From contig CBFHXF010000005.1 of NCBI GenBank assembly GCA_965659745.1, positions 1 to 64,000 on the forward strand: 64,000 nucleotides of DNA. Reading direction: 5' to 3'. This DNA is from VMCP01 sp965659745. Its GTDB lineage: Bacteria; Bacteroidota; Bacteroidia; NS11-12g; UBA955. Below are positions 60,239 through 64,000 of this stretch, in pieces; position 1 is the first letter of the stretch; every line of letters starts with the position of its first letter. The translations under genes and the position numbers were made by a program. The notes beneath the pieces were generated by a model, which was not told where the DNA came from, ran no database searches, and was given only the letters and a program-made list of their open reading frames with translations.

Positions 60239-61612
60239 TTATAATGCAATCGTTGTGTTGATTCCGCTGGAAATAGTAAAAGGTAAATTTTTGGTGTAAA
60301 GGGTCCGGGTTTCGCTCTTCAATCTATAAACGACCGAATAATTACCGGGCTGCATGATAATTTCATGCCTTCCCGCTACAGACGGAATGTCCTTTACCCA
60401 GATCATCTTTCCATCTTTTTCCTCAAAAATAGAGCCCGATAAATCGCGACCCGTTTTCAAGGAAAGCATACCCGGAGAGGGTATTTCTATAATGCGGGTT
60501 TTATTTTGAGAAATCGTAATATTCTTAAAATGCAATCGCGGGGTACTTAAAATTTCAATATCGTAGGAACCCGTAATATACTTTTGCTTGGTATTAAATC
60601 CTTGGTGATGCACGGTTGCCATATTGCCGCTTTGGCGCACAATGGCATGCAGCTCCTTATAATTGGTAATTCCACCGATTTTCAAATGCAAATCTCCTCT
60701 TGGAGTAGAGGCCGCCAAAGTATTGTGCCTGCCTGGGATTACTTCAAAATTCTTTTTTTCTACCGGGGGAAGCGTATGAACGACCATGTCATAACGTCGC
60801 AATGGATCCAAATAAAGGGTATCTGGAATTCCTTTTCCGTTCATGGTATGCACCACGTGTTCCACCAAATTGCCGTTATCCGAATCGTACAAACTTACCG
60901 GAACATCGGTTTCTGTAGGCCTGCCTTGATCGTCTAACAGGTTCATTTGAACCGACGTATTATTCAATACTTGCTTAACGATGACTCCAATAATTTTATT
61001 GAATTGATCTATCCCCTCGGCATTGTAATAGGTACCTGCACACGAATAATTCTTTCTAAAGGATTCTGCATCGGTGCCCATTCCTACAATAAAAGGCCTT
61101 AAAATAATGCCCTTTTTCTGTAATAAAGCACTTACTTCACACGGATCACCCGGACATTCTTCTACGCCGTCGGTGATGATGATAATCACGTTTCGGGCCG
61201 TTTTGTCTTTGGGAAAATCGCTTTCTGTAGCCAACAAAGACTGTGTGATAGACGTGTAACCTAAAGGCTTTAACCCGCGCAGGGTTTGTCGAAATTGCTT
61301 GTGGTTGTAAGCCGAAAAAGGCACTTCTAACTTGGTATCGTTGCAATCTCGCAACGAATTGGGTTTGTTATGTCCGAATACCCGCAATCCGATTTCTACA
61401 TCTTGAACTTGCCTGAGAGAATCGGCCATATTCGACAATAAAGTTACGGCCACTGCCCAGCGGTTTACGTCTTCCATCTCGGCTAACATGCTCCCACTGG
61501 CGTCCAATAAGAAAAGTATGCGCGTTTTTCTGCCTTCAAAGGCATTTATAATTTGGGCTTGCGTGAATTGGCTTCCCCAGATAAAAATAAAAAGAAACGC
61601 GATTTTTCTCAT
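60239..61612 (-). CDS. Exported von Willebrand factor A-domain protein
   Basis: A 457-residue exported protein; signal peptide MRKIAFLFIFIWGSQFTQAQ. The VWA domain (~residues 30-215) has the MIDAS motif DASGS, 'TSITQSLLA' and 'IIITDGVEECPGDPCE'. Four cysteines in the domain could form disulfides. The C-terminal half is beta-rich with no named domain. Role unknown; VWA proteins bind partners through a metal ion. It lies between the two transketolase halves, 12 bp after one and 5 bp before the other, so it is co-transcribed with them. ATG at 61612 is used; the in-frame codon at 61621 is TTG. Confidence 0.82.
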   Translation of the reverse strand: MRKIAFLFIFIWGSQFTQAQIINAFEGRKTRILFLLDASGSMLAEMEDVNRWAVAVTLLSNMADSLRQVQDVEIGLRVFGHNKPNSLRDCNDTKLEVPFSAYNHKQFRQTLRGLKPLGYTSITQSLLATESDFPKDKTARNVIIIITDGVEECPGDPCEVSALLQKKGIILRPFIVGMGTDAESFRKNYSCAGTYYNAEGIDQFNKIIGVIVKQVLNNTSVQMNLLDDQGRPTETDVPVSLYDSDNGNLVEHVVHTMNGKGIPDTLYLDPLRRYDMVVHTLPPVEKKNFEVIPGRHNTLAASTPRGDLHLKIGGITNYKELHAIVRQSGNMATVHHQGFNTKQKYITGSYDIEILSTPRLHFKNITISQNKTRIIEIPSPGMLSLKTGRDLSGSIFEEKDGKMIWVKDIPSVAGRHEIIMQPGNYSVVYRLKSETRTLYTKNLPFTISSGINTTIAL

Positions 61613-61624
61613 TGATTCCAAGTA

Positions 61625-62473
61625 TTAATAGTCGCCGTATTGGGTTTCAGGCAACTGAGTCAACGCCTTGGCCAACTGATCGTCGTTGGGCGCTTTCCCA
61701 TGCCATGCATGCGAACCCATCATAAAATCAACGCCTTGACCCATTTCCGTTTTCATGATAATGACCACGGGCTTGCCGCAACCCAACTGATTTTGGGCCT
61801 GAGGTAAAATACGGTGTATTTCATCCCAATTGTTACCGTCCATCTCAACGGTAATCCAACCGAATGCGCGGAATTTTGATACCAACTCGGTAATTCCCAT
61901 CACCTCTTCGGTGCTGCCGTCAATTTGCTGTAAATTGAAATCAACCGCCACCAATAGATTATCTACTTTATTATGAGCCGCAAACATAACGGCTTCCCAG
62001 ATTTGGCCTTCTTGCAATTCGCCATCGCCGGTCAACGCCCATACGGTGCTGCTGTCGTTGTCTAACTTCTTTTGCATGGCAAAACCTATTGCCACACTCA
62101 ATCCTTGTCCTAAAGAGCCTGTAGCCACACGCACCCCTGGCAACCCTTCGTGGGTAGTAGGGTGACCTTGTAAGCGGGTGTTCAATTTACGGAATGTGGC
62201 CATTTCTTCCGTGGGAAAATATCCAGAACGCGCCAAAACGCTGTAAAAAACCGGAGATATATGGCCGTTGCTCATTACGAAAACATCCTCACCGTTACCG
62301 TGTCCGGTAAAGTTGCTTGGATCGTGTTTCATATAGTGAAAATACAGTGCCGTAAGGTAATCGGCGCACCCTAAAGAACCTCCTGGGTGACCGCTGTTAA
62401 CGGCGTGTACCATACGTAGAATGTCGCGACGCACTTGACGTGCAATTTCAGGTAGTAAGTTTATGTCAGCCAT
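61625..62473 (-). CDS. Transketolase, N-terminal half (split enzyme)
   Basis: A 282-residue TPP-binding subunit. The diphosphate motif is 'LTGDGELQEGQIWEAVMFAA' with the downstream 'VDFNLQQIDG' that ends the GDG-N motif; 'VNSGHPGGSLGCADYLTALYF' (part) is the N-terminal signature with the catalytic His. Complements the C-terminal half at 59277. A TAACTTTG box ends seven bases before its ATG. It is 31 bp from the mpl stop. Confidence 0.93.
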   Translation of the reverse strand: MADINLLPEIARQVRRDILRMVHAVNSGHPGGSLGCADYLTALYFHYMKHDPSNFTGHGNGEDVFVMSNGHISPVFYSVLARSGYFPTEEMATFRKLNTRLQGHPTTHEGLPGVRVATGSLGQGLSVAIGFAMQKKLDNDSSTVWALTGDGELQEGQIWEAVMFAAHNKVDNLLVAVDFNLQQIDGSTEEVMGITELVSKFRAFGWITVEMDGNNWDEIHRILPQAQNQLGCGKPVVIIMKTEMGQGVDFMMGSHAWHGKAPNDDQLAKALTQLPETQYGDY

Positions 62474-62480
62474 AAAGGGG

Positions 62481-62488
62481 CAAAGTTA
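62481..62488 (-). promoter_or_regulatory. -7 promoter box TAACTTTG, N7 before ATG
   Basis: Minus-strand TAACTTTG-CCCCTTT-ATG, an exact consensus with a seven-base gap, giving a transcript with little or no leader. Confidence 0.55.
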
Positions 62489-62504
62489 AGGGTTTCGTTT
62501 TTAA

Positions 62505-63839
62505 TTAAACGATTTTTACCCCACCAAAATTGCCCGAGCTCATCCACAGGGAAACAATTTTACGCTCTTGCGCTTGTGAACCCGCCCGCCATTCCTTTAA
62601 AGCGCTTTCCAAAGCCTTTGGATCGCTGAATAATACCACATTACCCAATCTTTTTTGCATTTCCTCTGCACTCGGAATGGGCATGCGTTTCAATTCGAAA
62701 ACATGCGGATCGTACAACACCCAAGCCGCATCGGCGGCATCAAAAAGTCCCTTATACCCTTCCATAAAATCGGGCTGCAAACTAGAATAGGTGTGCAACT
62801 CAAATACCGATAAAAAGTATCTCTGGGGAAATTGATCGCGAACGGCGTTAACCGTCGCTGCCGCTTTAGAAGGCGCATGGGCAAAATCGCGAAAAACAAT
62901 TTCCTTCTCGCCCTCTGCAATGCATTCCAAACGCTTGGAAGTACCCGGAAAATCAGACAAATGCGACCATGCCACAGCGCGATCGATGCCCAGCTGTACG
63001 GCCAATTCCACCACTCCACAGGCATTTTCGATATTGTGTTTACCGAAAAACGGCAGTTGCTGCTGTTCTTTGGTTTCCCAAAATAAAAGAGTGCCCGAAC
63101 CGTTGGATTCGAAGCGGGGGGCCGCATAGGCCAACGCATTGTGGTGCGTTTGGCAAAGTTCACCCAAACGTGAATCTCCGCTGTAATACACGCAGGTATC
63201 TTGAATTTGAGCAATGAATTTTGAAAACGTATCCTCGTAAGATTCTAAAGTTGGAAATACATTCACATGATCCCACGCAATGCCCGTAATCATGGCATGA
63301 TGCGGCTGGTAGTGTAAAAATTTGGATCGTGAATCGATAGGCGAACTTAAATATTCATCTCCTTCTATAATGATGAGGGGGGCATCCGATAAACGCACCA
63401 TCCGTTCGTAACCTGTTATTAAAGATCCCACCAGATAATCAAAGGCACGGCCTTCCTTCTTTAATATATGCATGAGCATGGCGGTGCTGGTGGTTTTGCC
63501 GTGACTTCCGGCCAATACTACCCGTGTTTTATTTCGGGCGTGTTCGTAAACATATGCGGGAAATGAAAATATTGGCAATCCTAATTTTTGCGCTTTTTGC
63601 AACTCCGGATTGTCGGGTTTGGCATGCATGCCTAAAATTATGGCATCAATATTACTTGCAATTTTTTCGGGAAACCAACCGAAAGCCTCCGGCATCAATC
63701 CCGCAGCGCTTAATCGAGAAGCCGCAGGGTCGAAGATCTCGTCGTCACTGCCACTTACTGTATGTCCTAACGCATGTAATTCTAATGCTAAATTGTGCAT
63801 TACGGCTCCGCCGATTGCAATAAAATGATACTGACTCAC
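62505..63839 (-). CDS. mpl: Murein tripeptide ligase (Mpl family, MurC-like)
   Basis: A 444-residue Mur ligase that joins UDP-MurNAc to the recycled L-Ala-gamma-D-Glu-meso-DAP tripeptide. The N-terminal Rossmann domain has 'FIAIGGAVMHNLALELHALGHTVSGSD' (part), the ATP loop is 'LAGSHGKTTSTAMLMHIL', and 'IIEGDEYLSS', 'HAMITGIAWDHVNVFP' and 'RDFAHAPSKAAATV' are typical of Mpl rather than MurC. The start is GTG at 63839, supported by a TAGATTCG box exactly four bases upstream. Confidence 0.9.
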   Translation of the reverse strand: MSQYHFIAIGGAVMHNLALELHALGHTVSGSDDEIFDPAASRLSAAGLMPEAFGWFPEKIASNIDAIILGMHAKPDNPELQKAQKLGLPIFSFPAYVYEHARNKTRVVLAGSHGKTTSTAMLMHILKKEGRAFDYLVGSLITGYERMVRLSDAPLIIIEGDEYLSSPIDSRSKFLHYQPHHAMITGIAWDHVNVFPTLESYEDTFSKFIAQIQDTCVYYSGDSRLGELCQTHHNALAYAAPRFESNGSGTLLFWETKEQQQLPFFGKHNIENACGVVELAVQLGIDRAVAWSHLSDFPGTSKRLECIAEGEKEIVFRDFAHAPSKAAATVNAVRDQFPQRYFLSVFELHTYSSLQPDFMEGYKGLFDAADAAWVLYDPHVFELKRMPIPSAEEMQKRLGNVVLFSDPKALESALKEWRAGSQAQERKIVSLWMSSGNFGGVKIV

Positions 63840-63843
63840 AACA

Positions 63844-63851
63844 CGAATCTA
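63844..63851 (-). promoter_or_regulatory. Probable -7 box TAGATTCG, N4 before GTG
   Basis: Minus-strand TAGATTCG-TGTT-GTG: one mismatch to TAnnTTTG at the same four-base gap as other leaderless candidates. Confidence 0.45.
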
Positions 63852-63895
63852 CGAATCCCTATGAAATCCATAACAAAAATTGTGCTTATTTTTTG

Positions 63896-63903
63896 TAGTT
63901 TTG
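63896..63903 (+). promoter_or_regulatory. -7 promoter box TAGTTTTG of etfB
   Basis: Exact TAnnTTTG match in the 85-bp divergent gap between mpl and etfB, 21 bases before the ATG at 63925. Confidence 0.6.
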
Positions 63904-63924
63904 CGCTTAAATCGTAGGAACGCA

Positions 63925-64000
63925 ATGAAAGTATTAGTTTGCATGAGTGTGGTTCCAGACACTACCACCAAAATCGTATTTACCGAAAACAATACCCAGT
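63925..64000 (+). CDS. etfB: Electron transfer flavoprotein subunit beta, 5' end only
   Basis: Only 25 codons are present before the window ends. They read MKVLVCMSVVPDTTT then KIVFTENNTQ, the characteristic start of EtfB/FixA in Bacteroidota, where the protein pairs with EtfA to carry electrons from acyl-CoA dehydrogenases to the quinone pool. Identification rests on this short N-terminus. Confidence 0.75.
   Translation, partial: MKVLVCMSVVPDTTTKIVFTENNTQ

Overview
The window looks like chromosome of a Bacteroidota bacterium, probably one of the non-gut, T9SS-bearing lineages; I do not claim a family. The signs are: two proteins with type IX secretion (T9SS) C-terminal sorting domains, a PorW/SprE-type T9SS lipoprotein, promoters with the Bacteroidota -7 box TAnnTTTG, hardly any Shine-Dalgarno sequences, DUF5723/DUF5777 outer-membrane proteins, a Rho with a long disordered insert, and an F-type ATPase operon (a-c-b-delta-alpha-gamma) without beta and epsilon. 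Genes are tightly packed; no insertion sequence, prophage, rRNA operon or CRISPR array was seen.

Layout. 0-6.4 kb (mostly minus strand): a truncated DUF5723 protein, a T9SS cargo protein, rho with a coupled short-chain dehydrogenase, and a flavin reductase. 6.4-9.9 kb (plus): crcB, a secreted protein usually labelled 'asparagine synthetase B', and a GT-C membrane glycosyltransferase. 10-13.5 kb (minus): an OB-fold protein, YceI, a c-heme lipoprotein and two DUF5777 proteins. 13.5-18.3 kb (plus): an exported amidohydrolase and an adaptor-permease-ATPase export set. 18.4-19.5 kb: tRNA-Cys followed by a small ParB-like plus HAD cassette. 19.5-22.3 kb (minus): fbaB, accD, gcvH, vanZ-like. 22.4-25.5 kb: GNAT, glycosyltransferase, LptF/G permease. 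25.5-29.8 kb (minus): a B12-riboswitch-controlled uptake locus with a BtuB-like receptor, a T9SS-tailed DUF4465 protein and a BtuG-like propeller lipoprotein. 29.9-36.5 kb (plus): TolC, an adaptor, an M20 dipeptidase and Rel/SpoT. 36.5-43 kb (minus): the ATP synthase operon, headed by a catalytic-domain-less M23-like membrane protein and a bactofilin. 43-49.8 kb (plus): PorW/SprE, a class A PBP, ribosomal protein L31 and a GlmU-like nucleotidyltransferase. 49.8-54.8 kb: a Crp/Fnr regulator divergent from a lipoprotein/DUF5723 pair. 54.8-63.8 kb (minus): mpl, split transketolase with a VWA gene between the halves, mfd and an MBL-fold lipoprotein. The window ends in the first codons of etfB.

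The most striking pattern is regulatory. In eight genes a TAnnTTTG or one-mismatch box ends exactly 4 nt before the start codon; others have gaps of 3, 5 or 7 nt. This predicts leaderless mRNAs and settles several start codons. Other regulatory structures are three direct repeats spaced exactly 21 bp before the 50.7-kb operon, a three-copy repeat of about 62-bp period before the PBP gene, a terminator-like hairpin between atpE and atpF, and overlapping divergent promoters at 22.37 kb. No clearly new defence or mobile system is evident. The best candidates for undescribed biology are the tRNA-linked ParB-like/HAD pair, the YceI/c-heme/DUF5777 cluster and the T9SS version of the B12 uptake locus.
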